Shown here in pieces: positions 16,819-25,875 of a DNA stretch of 64,000 nt. The DNA is taken from the NCBI RefSeq assembly GCF_013778325.1, contig NZ_JACEIB010000007.1:291897-355896 (forward strand), given 5' to 3'. The position numbers and the translations under genes are program-made. Under the pieces are notes generated by a model. The model had not been told where the DNA came from and did no database searches. It saw only the letters and a list, made by a program, of their open reading frames with translations. This stretch comes from Sphingomonas chungangi (GTDB lineage Bacteria; Pseudomonadota; Alphaproteobacteria; Sphingomonadales; Sphingomonadaceae). How positions within the stretch are numbered: the stretch's first letter is position 1; each line of letters begins with the position of its first letter.

Positions 16819-17261
16819 ACGCGGGCCAGCTTCACCAGCGCCCCGTCGAGCGCCTGCAGGAAGCGCGAGCGATCCTCTTTTGAGAAGGGCGCGGCGCCGC
16901 CGATCTGGTCGCCACCGGCGCGGAGATCCACCATGATCGCGCGCACCGCGATGGCGCTGCCGATCGAGGCGGCGGTGAAGGGCTTGCCGGTCGGCGCCAG
17001 CACCGCCGCGCCCGCCTTGAGACAGCGATCGGCGAGCAGGATGTCGGCCGTCACCACCACGCAGTCCGGGCCGGCCAGCTCGGCGATGCGATCGTCGGCG
17101 GCATCGAGCACGTTGGTGACGGTCTCGCGGTGGATCAGCGGGTGGGGCGGCACGCGCAGGTGCGAATTGGCCACCAGCGTCACCGGTACCTCGCGCCGGA
17201 ACGCCACCTTATAGACCTCTTCCTTGACCGGGCAGGCGTCCGCATCGACGAGGATTCTCAA
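16815..17261 (-). CDS. YaiI/YqxD (DUF188) family protein
   Basis: This is a 148-residue PIN-like-fold protein. The family signature ILVDADACPVK opens the chain, with VVTADILLADRCLKAGA in the middle and GGAAPFSKEDRSRFLQALD near the end. The start must be TTG at 17261, since the family begins right there; that TTG overlaps the TGA stop of the helicase gene (TTGA), which suggests translational coupling. The family is thought to be a nuclease-like protein, but the role is unknown. Confidence 0.88.
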   Translation of the reverse strand: MRILVDADACPVKEEVYKVAFRREVPVTLVANSHLRVPPHPLIHRETVTNVLDAADDRIAELAGPDCVVVTADILLADRCLKAGAAVLAPTGKPFTAASIGSAIAVRAIMVDLRAGGDQIGGAAPFSKEDRSRFLQALDGALVKLARV

Positions 17262-18946
17262 CGGCGCGGACCCGGCCGGGCGCCGCGCGGCGGCGGCCCG
17301 CCGCGACGATGGCGATGCGGCGCGCCGGGACCGTTTGAGGCCGGACCGCCCCGCGCCGGGGCTCCGCCGGGCGCCGGCTCGATCGTCACGTCATTGTCGT
17401 CCTTGCCGGCGGTGCGCTTGACCGACTGCTGGAAGCGCTGGGCGGCGGCAGGGTGGATCTCGAACAGGGTCTCGTTCGGCATGATCCGGATCGCGCCGAC
17501 CTCGCTTTTGGTGATGTGGCCGCGCCGGCAGAGCAAAGGCAGCAGCCAGCGCGGATCGGCATTGTGCTGGCGGCCGACGTCCATGCGGAACCAGACACCC
17601 TCGATCCGCTCGCGCCGCTCGGGCGGCCCGGCGTCGGAGCCTTCGACCAGCGATTCCGGCGCGGGCAGCTTGGCGCGGTGCGCCTGCACTAGCATCGCGG
17701 CGATATCCTCGGGCGTGCGCTCGGCGATCAGGCGCTCGGCCAGCGCGCGATCCTCCTCCTCGATCTCGACGGGAAGGAGCAGCGTCTCGATCAGGCGCTC
17801 GCGATCGGCCTTCATCACCTCTTCGGCACTCGGCGCCTGCATCCATTGCGCGTTGATGCGCGCGCCCTTCAGCATCGCGTCGACGCGGCGGCGGCGCGGA
17901 TAGGGGACGATCAGCGCGGCGATGCCCTTCTTGCCGGCACGGCCGGTGCGGCCGGAGCGATGCTGCAGCGTCTCCGCGTCGCGCGGCAGTTCGACGTGGA
18001 TGACGAGGCTGAGCGAGGGCAGATCGATGCCGCGCGCCGCGACATCGGTGGCGACGCAGACGCGCGCACGGCGGTCGCGCAGCGCCTGCAGCGCGTGGTT
18101 GCGCTCGGACTGGCTGTGCTCGCCCGACAGCGCCACCGCCGAGAAGCCGCGATCGGCGAGGCTGGCATGCAGGCTGCGCACCGCGTCGCGGGTCGCGCAG
18201 AACAGCATCGCGGTGTCCGGCTCGTGCAGGCGCAGCAGGTTGACCACCGCATTCTCGATGTCCGAGGGCGCGACGGTGACGGCCTGGTAGCTGATGTCGC
18301 CATGGCCGCGATCCTCGCCCACCGTCGAGATGCGCAGCGCATCCTTCTGGTAGCGCTTGGCCAGCGCCACGATGGGCTTGGGCATGGTCGCGGAGAAGAG
18401 GAGTGTGCGGCGACCCTCGGGCGTCGCGTCGAGAATCTCTTCCAGGTCCTCGCGGAAACCCATGTCGAGCATCTCGTCGGCCTCGTCGAGGACGGCGACC
18501 TTGAGCTGCGACAGATCGAGCGCGCCGCGCTCGAGATGGTCGCGAAGGCGGCCGGGCGTGCCGACGACGATGTGCGCGCCCTGCGCCAGGTTGCGACGCT
18601 CCTTGGATGCGTCCATGCCGCCGACGCAGGTGGCGATCCAGGCGCGCGCCTCCTTGTAAAGCCACATCAGCTCGCGGCTCACCTGCAGCGCCAGCTCGCG
18701 CGTGGGGGCGATGATCAGCGCCTTGGGCGGGCCGGACGGGCCGGCGCTCCCGGCCTCGTCGAGGATCTGCTCGGCGAAGGCGAGGCCGAAGGCCACCGTC
18801 TTGCCCGAACCGGTCTGGGCGGAAACGATCAGGTCGCGGCCATGGGCCTCGGGCTCGATGACGGCGGCTTGCACGGCGGTGGGCGCTTCATAGCCGCGCG
18901 CGCGCAACGCCTCCGACAGGGAGGCGGGAAGACTTGAAAAGGGCAT
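17258..18946 (-). CDS. DEAD-box ATP-dependent RNA helicase with DbpA-type C-terminal domain
   Basis: This is a 562-residue cytosolic RNA helicase, likely acting in ribosome assembly or mRNA turnover. The Q motif (APTAVQAAVI, about 21-30), motif I AQTGSGKT (43-50), PTRELALQ, VGTPGRLRDHL, motif II LDEADEMLDMGF, SATMP, and motif VI HRSGRTGRAGKKG are all present. A DbpA/CsdA RNA-binding domain follows (VGAIRIMPNETLFEIH), then an Arg/Gly/Pro-rich tail. ATG at 18946 gives the usual N-terminus; an in-frame extension to 19090 lacks family features. YaiI follows with a 4-base overlap. Confidence 0.94.
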   Translation of the reverse strand: MPFSSLPASLSEALRARGYEAPTAVQAAVIEPEAHGRDLIVSAQTGSGKTVAFGLAFAEQILDEAGSAGPSGPPKALIIAPTRELALQVSRELMWLYKEARAWIATCVGGMDASKERRNLAQGAHIVVGTPGRLRDHLERGALDLSQLKVAVLDEADEMLDMGFREDLEEILDATPEGRRTLLFSATMPKPIVALAKRYQKDALRISTVGEDRGHGDISYQAVTVAPSDIENAVVNLLRLHEPDTAMLFCATRDAVRSLHASLADRGFSAVALSGEHSQSERNHALQALRDRRARVCVATDVAARGIDLPSLSLVIHVELPRDAETLQHRSGRTGRAGKKGIAALIVPYPRRRRVDAMLKGARINAQWMQAPSAEEVMKADRERLIETLLLPVEIEEEDRALAERLIAERTPEDIAAMLVQAHRAKLPAPESLVEGSDAGPPERRERIEGVWFRMDVGRQHNADPRWLLPLLCRRGHITKSEVGAIRIMPNETLFEIHPAAAQRFQQSVKRTAGKDDNDVTIEPAPGGAPARGGPASNGPGAPHRHRRGGPPPRGARPGPRR

Positions 18947-19108
18947 GGCGCGCCACATGGGCCTTTTTGGCGAGAAGGCAAGGAGAATCTGCCAAGCTCG
19001 ATCGGTGATGGCAGCGCTGCCATAAAGGCTTGCGGCTCCGCTGCCATCTGTTACCCATGGTCGCCGAGAAGGCCGGCAACCGGCCGGCACATGGATCGGG
19101 AGGGGGCG

Positions 19109-20515
19109 ATGCGCCAGGGCGCGACGTCATCATATGCGGGTTTCATCGCGCTGATCAGCGGCGTCGCCACGATCGGCGGCTTCCTGTTCGGCTTCGACAG
19201 CGGCGTGATCAACGGCACCGTCGAGGGGCTCGCGCAGGCGTTCCACACGACCAGCGCGGGCACCGGCTTCAACGTCGCCTCGGTGCTGCTCGGCTCTGCG
19301 GTGGGCGCGTTCGCGGCCGGATCGCTGGCGGACGTCTATGGCCGCCGCTCGATCCTGATCATCTCGGCGGTGATGTTCTTCTTCTCCGCGATCGGCGCGG
19401 GTGCGGCCACCGGCTCCGCGATGTTCGTCGCCGCGCGGCTGCTCGGCGGCTTCGCGGTCGGCGCGGCCTCGGTGCTGTCCCCCGCCTACGTGGCCGAGGT
19501 GACCCCGGCAGCGACGCGCGGCAAGCTTTCGACGCTGCAGCAGATCATGATCAACGTCGGCCTGCTGGGCTCGTTCATCTCCAACGCCCTGCTCGCGCAT
19601 TTCGCCGGCAGCGCGACGCATCCGCTGTGGGGTGGCCTTGAGGCATGGCGCTGGATGTTCTGGATGCAGACCATCCCCTCGGCGGTCTTCTTCTTCGCGC
19701 TGCTCACGATTCCGGAAAGCCCGCGCTATCTCGTCGCGCGCGGCCGCAGGGACGAGGCGCATGCCGTGCTCGACAAGATCATGGACGATGCCGAGGCGAA
19801 GCAGAAGATCGGCGAGATCGAGGCCTCGCTCAACCGCGATCACAAGCCGAGCCTCGCCGATCTCAAGGACCCGGCCACCGGCCGCATCCGCAAGGTGGTG
19901 TGGGCGGGCGTCGGCATCGCCGCCTTCCAGCAGCTCGTCGGCATCAACGTGATCTTCTATTACGGATCGGTGCTGTGGCAGTCGATCGGCTATACCGAGG
20001 CGGCGTCGCTGGGCTTCAACATCCTGACCGGCGTGCTGGCGGTGATCTCCTGCCTGATCTCGTCCAACCTCGTCGACCGGGTCGGGCGTAAGCCGCTGCT
20101 GCTGGTCGGATCGGCGGGCATGGCGGTGACGCTGGTGATCGTCGCGATCGCGCTTTCCACCGGCACGACCGACGCCGGCAACAAGCTGACGCTGGCCTAC
20201 ACGCCCGGCATGATCGCGGTGGTGAGCGTCTACGTCTATTCGATCTTCTTCAATCTCAGCTGGGGGCCGGTCGTCTGGGTGATGCTGGGCGAGATGTTCC
20301 CCAACCAGGTGCGCGGATCGGCGCTGGCCGTCTCGGGCCTGTCGCAGTGGGTGGCGAACTTCGCCATCACCATGACCTTCCCGATCCTGCTCGCCTCGAT
20401 CGGGCTGGTCGGCGCCTATGCGGTCTATGCCTTCTTCGCGGCTGTCTCGATCCCGTTCGTGGCCAAGCTGGTTCAGGAGACTAAAGGCGTCGAGCTGGAG
20501 GCGATGCAGGGCTGA
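19109..20515 (+). CDS. MFS sugar porter (SP family, XylE/GlcP-like)
   Basis: This is a 468-residue inner-membrane sugar:proton symporter with 12 helices. Family signatures are GGFLFGFDSGVINGT in helix 1, ADVYGRRSILI in loop 2-3, PESPRYLVARGR after helix 6, AFQQLVGINVIFYYG in helix 7, and GPVVWVMLGEMFPNQVRG near helix 10. GGGAGGGGG ends just before the chosen ATG at 19109; the ATG 18 bases upstream has no such site. Imported sugar could feed the Entner-Doudoroff route (eda at 1054), but the substrate is not determined. Confidence 0.93.
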   Translation: MRQGATSSYAGFIALISGVATIGGFLFGFDSGVINGTVEGLAQAFHTTSAGTGFNVASVLLGSAVGAFAAGSLADVYGRRSILIISAVMFFFSAIGAGAATGSAMFVAARLLGGFAVGAASVLSPAYVAEVTPAATRGKLSTLQQIMINVGLLGSFISNALLAHFAGSATHPLWGGLEAWRWMFWMQTIPSAVFFFALLTIPESPRYLVARGRRDEAHAVLDKIMDDAEAKQKIGEIEASLNRDHKPSLADLKDPATGRIRKVVWAGVGIAAFQQLVGINVIFYYGSVLWQSIGYTEAASLGFNILTGVLAVISCLISSNLVDRVGRKPLLLVGSAGMAVTLVIVAIALSTGTTDAGNKLTLAYTPGMIAVVSVYVYSIFFNLSWGPVVWVMLGEMFPNQVRGSALAVSGLSQWVANFAITMTFPILLASIGLVGAYAVYAFFAAVSIPFVAKLVQETKGVELEAMQG

Positions 20516-20580
20516 GCTTATACGGAACGGATCACGGGACGGCGCGCTTCGTCCCGTGATCGATCGGAAGGAGAGGCCCG

Positions 20581-21225
20581 ATGCTCGTCCTGCACACCTG
20601 GACCACGCCCAACGGGAAGAAGGTACCGATCCTGCTGGAGGAGCTGGGCCTCTCCTACGAGATCCACTTCGTCAACATCGGCAAGGACGAGCAGTTCGAG
20701 CCGGAATTTCTGGCGATCTCGCCCAACAACAAGGTGCCCGCGCTGGTCGATCACGGCGCGGAGGGTGGGCCGCTCTCCATCTTCGAAAGCGGCGCGATCC
20801 TGACCTATCTGGCCGACAAGCATCACAAGTTCCTTGCGCCGTCCGGCCATTCCCGGTGGAAATCGCAGGAATGGCTCTATTGGCAGATCGGCAGTCTCGG
20901 GCCGATGCTCGGGCAGCTCGGCTTCTTCGCGGTGCGCTCCAAGGAAAAGGCGCCGCTCGCGATCGATCGCTTCACCGAGGAGTGCGGGCGGCTGCTCGGC
21001 GTGATGGAAAGGCGGCTGGCGAAATGCCCTTATCTGGCGGGCGAGGAGTACACGATCGCGGACGTCGCCTGCTATCCGTGGATGGTCGGCGCCACGACGA
21101 TGCTCAAGGACGCGCTCGGCGAGCATCTCGACAAGAAGCCCGCCATCGATCGCTGGATGCAGGAGATCGGCGGCCGCCCCGCCGTGCAGCGGGGCATGGC
21201 GATCAAGCCGCCGGCGGGGATTTAG
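20581..21225 (+). CDS. Glutathione S-transferase family protein (YfcG/YghU-like)
   Basis: This is a 214-residue protein with an N-terminal thioredoxin-like domain (LHTWTTPNGKKVPILLEELG) and the glutathione-binding NKVPALVD and FESGAILTYLADK segments, then an all-helical C-terminal domain (AGEEYTIADVACYPW). The TTPNGKK motif is that of the YfcG/YghU group, which act as disulphide-bond oxidoreductases rather than classical transferases. GGAAGGAG precedes the ATG. It follows the sugar porter by 65 bp; a functional link is not evident. Confidence 0.92.
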   Translation: MLVLHTWTTPNGKKVPILLEELGLSYEIHFVNIGKDEQFEPEFLAISPNNKVPALVDHGAEGGPLSIFESGAILTYLADKHHKFLAPSGHSRWKSQEWLYWQIGSLGPMLGQLGFFAVRSKEKAPLAIDRFTEECGRLLGVMERRLAKCPYLAGEEYTIADVACYPWMVGATTMLKDALGEHLDKKPAIDRWMQEIGGRPAVQRGMAIKPPAGI

Positions 21226-21241
21226 CCGGTCTCACCCCCAA

Positions 21242-21357
21242 CCGTTCGTGCTGAGGAGCCGCTGAGCTTGTCGAAGCGGCGTCTCGAAGCACAGCCGCAG
21301 CGCATGCCCTTCGAGACGGGTCTTCGACTTCGCTCAGCCCCTCCTCAGGGCGAACGG
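21242..21357. repeat. Dispersed intergenic palindromic repeat, family A, copy 2
   Basis: Bounded by CCGTTCG and CGAACGG, this copy carries CTGAGGAGCCGCTGAGC and TTGTCGAAGC on the left and CTTCGACTTCGCTCAG on the right, around GTCTCGAAG/CTTCGAGAC. It nearly fills the gap between convergent GST and efflux genes. It matches copy 3 (32662) closely over its length. Confidence 0.82.
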
Positions 21358-21371
21358 CGTTGGGAACAAGT

Positions 21372-22778
21372 TTACGTCAGCCCGCCGCCCAGTGTCGAAT
21401 AGAGCGTCACTAGGTTGGTCTCGCGCTGCAGGCGGCTCGTCACCAGCGCCTGCTGCGCGATGTAGAGCGTGCGCTGCGCATCCAGCGTGGTCAGGAAGCT
21501 GTCGATGCCGCTCTTGTAGCGGGCCAGCGACAGCGTCGCCGCTTTCGAGGCCGCATCGACCTTGTCCGATCGCGCCCCGACCTGCTCGCCGATCGTGCCG
21601 CGCATCGCGAGTGCGTCGGAGACTTCGCGGAAGGCGGTCTGCACCGCTTTCTCGTAGGTGGCGACCGCCGCCTGCTTGCTCGCCTGCGCATAGCGGAGGT
21701 TGGCGAGGTTCTTGCCGAAATCGAAGATGGTCTGCGTCGCCGATCCGCCCGCGCTCCATGTCCACGCGCCACCGGTGAACAGGCCGGTCAGCGCGGTGGA
21801 GGCGGTGCCGGCGGCGGCGGTCAGCGAGATGGTCGGGAAGAAGGCCGCGCGCGCCGCGCCGATATCGGCGTTGTAGCCCTTGAGCAGGTCTTCGGACTGC
21901 AGGACGTCCGGGCGCTTGAGCAGGATCGTGGAATCGAGCCCCGCCGGCAGGTCCGCCATCGTGAAATCGCCCGTGCCGATGCCGGACGGCAGAAGATCGG
22001 CGGTGACGGTGGTGCCGACCAGCAGGTTCAGCGCATTCTGGTCCTGCGCGATCTGGGTGGTGAGCTGCGCCACATCGTAGCGCGCATCCTGCAGGTTGGT
22101 CTCGGCCTGCTGCACGTCGAGCTCGGAGGCGATGCCCTTGTCGAACTGCGCGCGGGTGATGCCGACCGTCTGCTGGTAGGCGGTGAGCGTCTGCTTCGAC
22201 AGCGCGAGCTGATCCTGATCCGATCCCATCGTCAGCCAGGCGCTGGCAATCTCGGCGATCAGGCTGATGCGGGTGGCATCGGCACCGGCCTGGCTCGCGA
22301 AATAGGTCTCCTGGGCGGCCTTGGTGAGGTTCCGCACGCGGCCGAACAGATCGAGCTCGAAGGCGGAGATGCCGATGTCCGCCGAATAGCTGTGGCGCGT
22401 TCCCCCGCCGGTCGACGAACCGCTGGACGTCGAATTGCCGTGGCTCACCGTGGCGGCGGCATTGGCATCGACCGTCGGGAACAGGTCGGCGCGCTGGGCG
22501 CGATACTGGGCGCGCGCCTGCAGGATGTTGGCCGCCGCGATGCGCAGATCGCGATTGTTGGCGAGGCCGAGCGCGATCACCTGCCGGAGCTTTTCGTCGG
22601 TGAAGAAAGCCTTCCAGCCGATCGCGGCGACGTCCTGCGTGCCGGCGGCGGCCGGATAGGCCGGCCCCTGCGGGAAGCTCGAAGGCGCGGCGAGCGCCGG
22701 CCGCTGGTAATGCGGCGCGAGATCGCAGCCGGCCAGCATGGTGGTGATCAGGAAGAGGGGAAGAAGGCGACGGTGCAA
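21372..22778 (-). CDS. Efflux outer-membrane factor (OprM/NodT family lipoprotein)
   Basis: This is the outer-membrane channel of a tripartite efflux system, about 468 residues. A lipoprotein signal ends in MLAGCD, then APHYQRPA. The two repeated OEP domains follow, each with a long helix pair (AAANILQARAQYRAQRADLFP; GYNADIGAARAAFFPTISLTAAAGT in pieces) and the LDLFGRVRNL / IFDFGKNLANL strands. The start is uncertain: TTG at 22778 gives a compact signal peptide, while ATG at 22877 gives 33 more residues. It is a lone gene here; the adaptor at the left edge could be a partner but is 20 kb away. Confidence 0.9.
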   Translation of the reverse strand: MHRRLLPLFLITTMLAGCDLAPHYQRPALAAPSSFPQGPAYPAAAGTQDVAAIGWKAFFTDEKLRQVIALGLANNRDLRIAAANILQARAQYRAQRADLFPTVDANAAATVSHGNSTSSGSSTGGGTRHSYSADIGISAFELDLFGRVRNLTKAAQETYFASQAGADATRISLIAEIASAWLTMGSDQDQLALSKQTLTAYQQTVGITRAQFDKGIASELDVQQAETNLQDARYDVAQLTTQIAQDQNALNLLVGTTVTADLLPSGIGTGDFTMADLPAGLDSTILLKRPDVLQSEDLLKGYNADIGAARAAFFPTISLTAAAGTASTALTGLFTGGAWTWSAGGSATQTIFDFGKNLANLRYAQASKQAAVATYEKAVQTAFREVSDALAMRGTIGEQVGARSDKVDAASKAATLSLARYKSGIDSFLTTLDAQRTLYIAQQALVTSRLQRETNLVTLYSTLGGGLT

Positions 22779-22958
22779 CGGCCGATTCCGTGAAATTGTC
22801 TTTCCCTTGACCCTGCTGAACACCAGCGGCAGGCGAATGGCAAGCGGCAGCGTCACCAAATCGTCCTTTCGTCGCATTACGGATGCTTCATTGGGTTTTG
22901 GGCGCGGGTGATGCTACCGGCGCCCGATGAATACCGCCGGGGGGCGGTCCGGGACCGG

Positions 22959-23729
22959 ATGTTGAGCCAAGCGTCGTTGCCCATTGCCGAAGATCGCGGG
23001 TCGCGCCGTCTGCTGGCGTCGATCCACGATGTCGGCCCTCGCTTCGAGCGCGAGGTGGATCAGCTCGCCGATCGCCTGTCGCGCCATCTCGGCGGACCGC
23101 GCTTCGCGATGCTGGTGGTGCCGGATCATTGGGGGCAGGCGCCGCTGGTCGGCGCGCGCGCCTTCCAGGCCAGATTGCGGGAGTGGGCCGACGGCGGCGT
23201 CGAGATGTTCGTGCACGGCTGGACGCATCGCGACGACAATCGCTCAAAGGGCTTCAGGGCGAAGCATATGACGGCGGGCGAGGGCGAGTTCTCCGCCCTG
23301 TCCCAGGCCGAGGCGCTGCGCCGCATGACCGAGGGCCGCGCGCTGATCGAGGATATCACAGGCAAGCCGGTCGCCGGCTTCATCGCGCCGGCCTGGCTCT
23401 ATAGCCCGGGCGCGAAGGCGGCGCTGGGCGAGGCGGGCTTCGCCATGGCCGAGGATCATATGCGCGTCTGGCGGCCTGCCGACGGCGCCGTTCTGGCCAA
23501 AGGCCCGGTTGTCACCTGGGCGAGCCGCAGCCGGTCGCGCATTCGCTCGTCGCTGGCTTTCTCGGCAGTGGCGCGCACCGCGCTCAGGCCGCTGCGCACG
23601 CTGCGCATCGCGGTTCATCCCGGCGACACGACCGTCCCGGCATTGCTCGACAGCATCGACGCGAGCCTCGCCGCCGCCATGCGGGATCGCACCGCCGGCC
23701 GCTATTCCGATCTTGTGAAGAGGAAATGA
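22959..23729 (+). CDS. DUF2334 polysaccharide-deacetylase-like protein
   Basis: The chain of about 256 residues has the deacetylase-barrel motifs LLASIHDVGPRF (metal Asp), MFVHGWTHRDDN (His pair) and GFIAPAWLYS. These place it in the DUF2334/polysaccharide deacetylase superfamily, whose members remove acyl groups from glycans or glycolipids. An upstream GTG/ATG at 22908-22911 is possible, but homology-like sequence starts near 22959. Its stop overlaps the next gene's start by 4 bases (ATGA), the first of two such couplings in a three-gene operon with a membrane protein and a glycosyltransferase. The substrate is unknown. Confidence 0.82.
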   Translation: MLSQASLPIAEDRGSRRLLASIHDVGPRFEREVDQLADRLSRHLGGPRFAMLVVPDHWGQAPLVGARAFQARLREWADGGVEMFVHGWTHRDDNRSKGFRAKHMTAGEGEFSALSQAEALRRMTEGRALIEDITGKPVAGFIAPAWLYSPGAKAALGEAGFAMAEDHMRVWRPADGAVLAKGPVVTWASRSRSRIRSSLAFSAVARTALRPLRTLRIAVHPGDTTVPALLDSIDASLAAAMRDRTAGRYSDLVKRK

Positions 23730-24703
23730 GCTTGGAGATCAGCCACGAGCGCATGCTGCGGGACGGCGAGCCGGTGAGGCTCGACGACTGGATCGAGCAT
23801 GGCGGCCCGACCCCGCAGCTGGAGGCGCTCGCCACCGGCGCGCCCAAGTGGCGGCAATGGCTGGGGCCGGTCCTCTCCTTCGCGATCGTCGGCGCGGTGC
23901 TGTTCAAGATCGGGGGCATCGATTACGCGCGGATCGCCGCGATGCTGCCGCTCAACCCGTTGTTCTGGATGGCCTTCGCCGCCGCCTACATGGCGCAGCC
24001 GGCGACCGAGTGGGTGATCTTCCGCCGTCTGTGGAACCTGCCCGGCACCGCAATCTGGCCGCTGATGCGCAAGCAGGTCGGCAACGAGGTGTTGCTGGGG
24101 TATATCGGCGAGGTCTATTTCTACGGCTGGGCGCGGCGCAATGCCGATCTTGTGGCGGCGCCGTTCGGGGCGATCAAGGACGTCACCATCCTGTCCGCCA
24201 TGCTCGGCAACCTGACCACGGTTGTGGCGCTGATGATCGGCTGGCCCTTGCTCGCCGAGTTGCCGGCGGGGCTGCACGTGCAGGCGCTGAGCGGATCGAT
24301 CGGCGTGGTGGTCGTCACCTCGCTGGCGGTGATGCTGTTCCGCCACAAATTGTTCAGCCTGCCGCGCCGCGATCTGTGGTTCGTGTCGGCGATGCATCTG
24401 CTGCGTATCGTCGGCGGTACGGTATTGTCGGCGACGATGTGGCATATTCTGGTGCCGTCCGTGGCGCTCGCCTCGTGGGTGATGCTGGCGACGCTGAGGC
24501 TGCTGGTGAGCCGCCTGCCGCTGATCCCCAACAAGGAACTGGTGTTCGCCGGCCTGGCCCTGTTCCTGATCGGCCGCAACGCCTCGGCGGCGGACGCCAT
24601 GGCGCTGATGGCGGGCCTGTTCCTCGTCACCCACCTGGCCGTTGGCCTCGTTCTGGGGGCGGGAGAGCTGGTCGGCACGGCGCGCAAGGCGGCGACTGCA
24701 TGA
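23726..24703 (+). CDS. Polytopic membrane protein (LPG_synthase_TM/AglD-like)
   Basis: This 325-residue protein has about 8 predicted helices after a 45-residue cytosolic N-terminus. Hydrophobic stretches begin at WLGPVLSFAIVGAVLF, LFWMAFAAAYMAQ, VTILSAMLGNLTTVVALMIG, and near the C-terminus. The layout recalls the membrane domain of lysylphosphatidylglycerol synthases and AglD-like proteins that are found with glycosyltransferases. No catalytic motif can be named. It overlaps both neighbours by ATGA, so the three products are likely made in step. Confidence 0.75.
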   Translation: MSLEISHERMLRDGEPVRLDDWIEHGGPTPQLEALATGAPKWRQWLGPVLSFAIVGAVLFKIGGIDYARIAAMLPLNPLFWMAFAAAYMAQPATEWVIFRRLWNLPGTAIWPLMRKQVGNEVLLGYIGEVYFYGWARRNADLVAAPFGAIKDVTILSAMLGNLTTVVALMIGWPLLAELPAGLHVQALSGSIGVVVVTSLAVMLFRHKLFSLPRRDLWFVSAMHLLRIVGGTVLSATMWHILVPSVALASWVMLATLRLLVSRLPLIPNKELVFAGLALFLIGRNASAADAMALMAGLFLVTHLAVGLVLGAGELVGTARKAATA

Positions 24704-25875
24704 GGATCGTCGACGTCTGCGCCTTCTACGCCCCGCGCGGCGGAGGGGTGAGGACGTATGTTGATCGCAAGCTGGCGGCGGGTGCCGCTTACGGCCACGA
24801 GATCGTCGTGGTCGCGCCGGGCGAGGAGTATCGCACCGAGGTGCGGGGCGAGGGCGCACGGATCGAGTGGATCCCGGCGCCGAGGATGCCCTTCGATCGC
24901 ACTTACCGCTACTTCCCCGATCAGGAGTCCATCCACGCCGCGCTTGACCGGCTGAAGCCCGATTTCGTCGAGGCCTCGTCGCCCTGGCGCGCTGCCGAGG
25001 CGGTGGCGAGCTGGCGCGGTTCGGCGCCTCGGGCGCTGTTCATGCATGCCGATCCGCTGGCGGCGTATGCCTATCGCTGGTTCGGGCCGGTCGCGAGCCG
25101 CGAGGCGATCGACAAGGGTTTCGACTGGTTTTGGCGGCATCTGCGCCGTCTGGACGCGCGCTACGATCTTGTCGTGAGCCCCAGCCGCAGCCTCGCCGAC
25201 CGGCTGGCCGAGGGTGGTCTGCGGCAGGTCGTCACCAATCCGCTGGGGATCGCGTCGGGCGAATTCTCGCCGGCGCATCGCGACGAAGGGCTGCGCGCCG
25301 AACTGCTGCGCCGCTGCGGCCTCGGGTCCGATGCCACGCTGCTGATCGGCCTCGGTCGTCATGCGCCGGAGAAGCGCTGGCCGATGGTGGTCGACGCCTG
25401 CATGGCGGCCGGCGTCGAGCGGCCGGTCGGCCTCGTCCTGATCGGTGGCGGACGGGACAAGGCGAAGGTGATGCGCCACGTCGGCGGCAATCCGCATGTG
25501 CTGCTGCTCGCGCCGGTGACGGATCGTCCTGCGCTGGCGCGACTGCTGGCGAGCGGCGACGCGCTGATCCACGGCTGCGAGGCGGAGACCTTCTGCCTCG
25601 TCGCGGCCGAGGCGCGAGCGTCGGGCCTGCCGGTCATCGCCCCCGACCTGGGTGGGGCGGCCGATCATGCACGCGACAGCGGCGGCGAGGTGTATCGTGC
25701 GGCGGATGCATCGTCGGCGGCGCAGGCGGTGGTGCGGCTGATCGATCGCGGCGTGGCAAGGCTGGGTGCCGAAGCGCGTGCGAGGGCGGGCGGAACGCGC
25801 AAGCTGGACGCGCACTTCGCCGAACTGTTCGCGAGCTACGAAGCGATTGCGAACGGCGCGCGGGTCGCCGCCTAG
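24700..25875 (+). CDS. Glycosyltransferase family 4-like
   Basis: This 391-residue protein has the GT-B fold of GT4-type enzymes. The N-terminal [21 protein letters not shown] contains the acceptor-side glycine loop, and the C-terminal half has [28 protein letters not shown], and the nucleotide-sugar E-x7-E region [19 protein letters not shown]. It probably transfers a sugar from a nucleotide donor to a lipid or glycan. The ATG overlaps the stop of the membrane-protein gene (ATGA). The stop TAG forms a CTAG shared with the kup stop on the other strand. Donor and acceptor are unknown. Confidence 0.9.
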   Translation: MRIVDVCAFYAPRGGGVRTYVDRKLAAGAAYGHEIVVVAPGEEYRTEVRGEGARIEWIPAPRMPFDRTYRYFPDQESIHAALDRLKPDFVEASSPWRAAEAVASWRGSAPRALFMHADPLAAYAYRWFGPVASREAIDKGFDWFWRHLRRLDARYDLVVSPSRSLADRLAEGGLRQVVTNPLGIASGEFSPAHRDEGLRAELLRRCGLGSDATLLIGLGRHAPEKRWPMVVDACMAAGVERPVGLVLIGGGRDKAKVMRHVGGNPHVLLLAPVTDRPALARLLASGDALIHGCEAETFCLVAAEARASGLPVIAPDLGGAADHARDSGGEVYRAADASSAAQAVVRLIDRGVARLGAEARARAGGTRKLDAHFAELFASYEAIANGARVAA

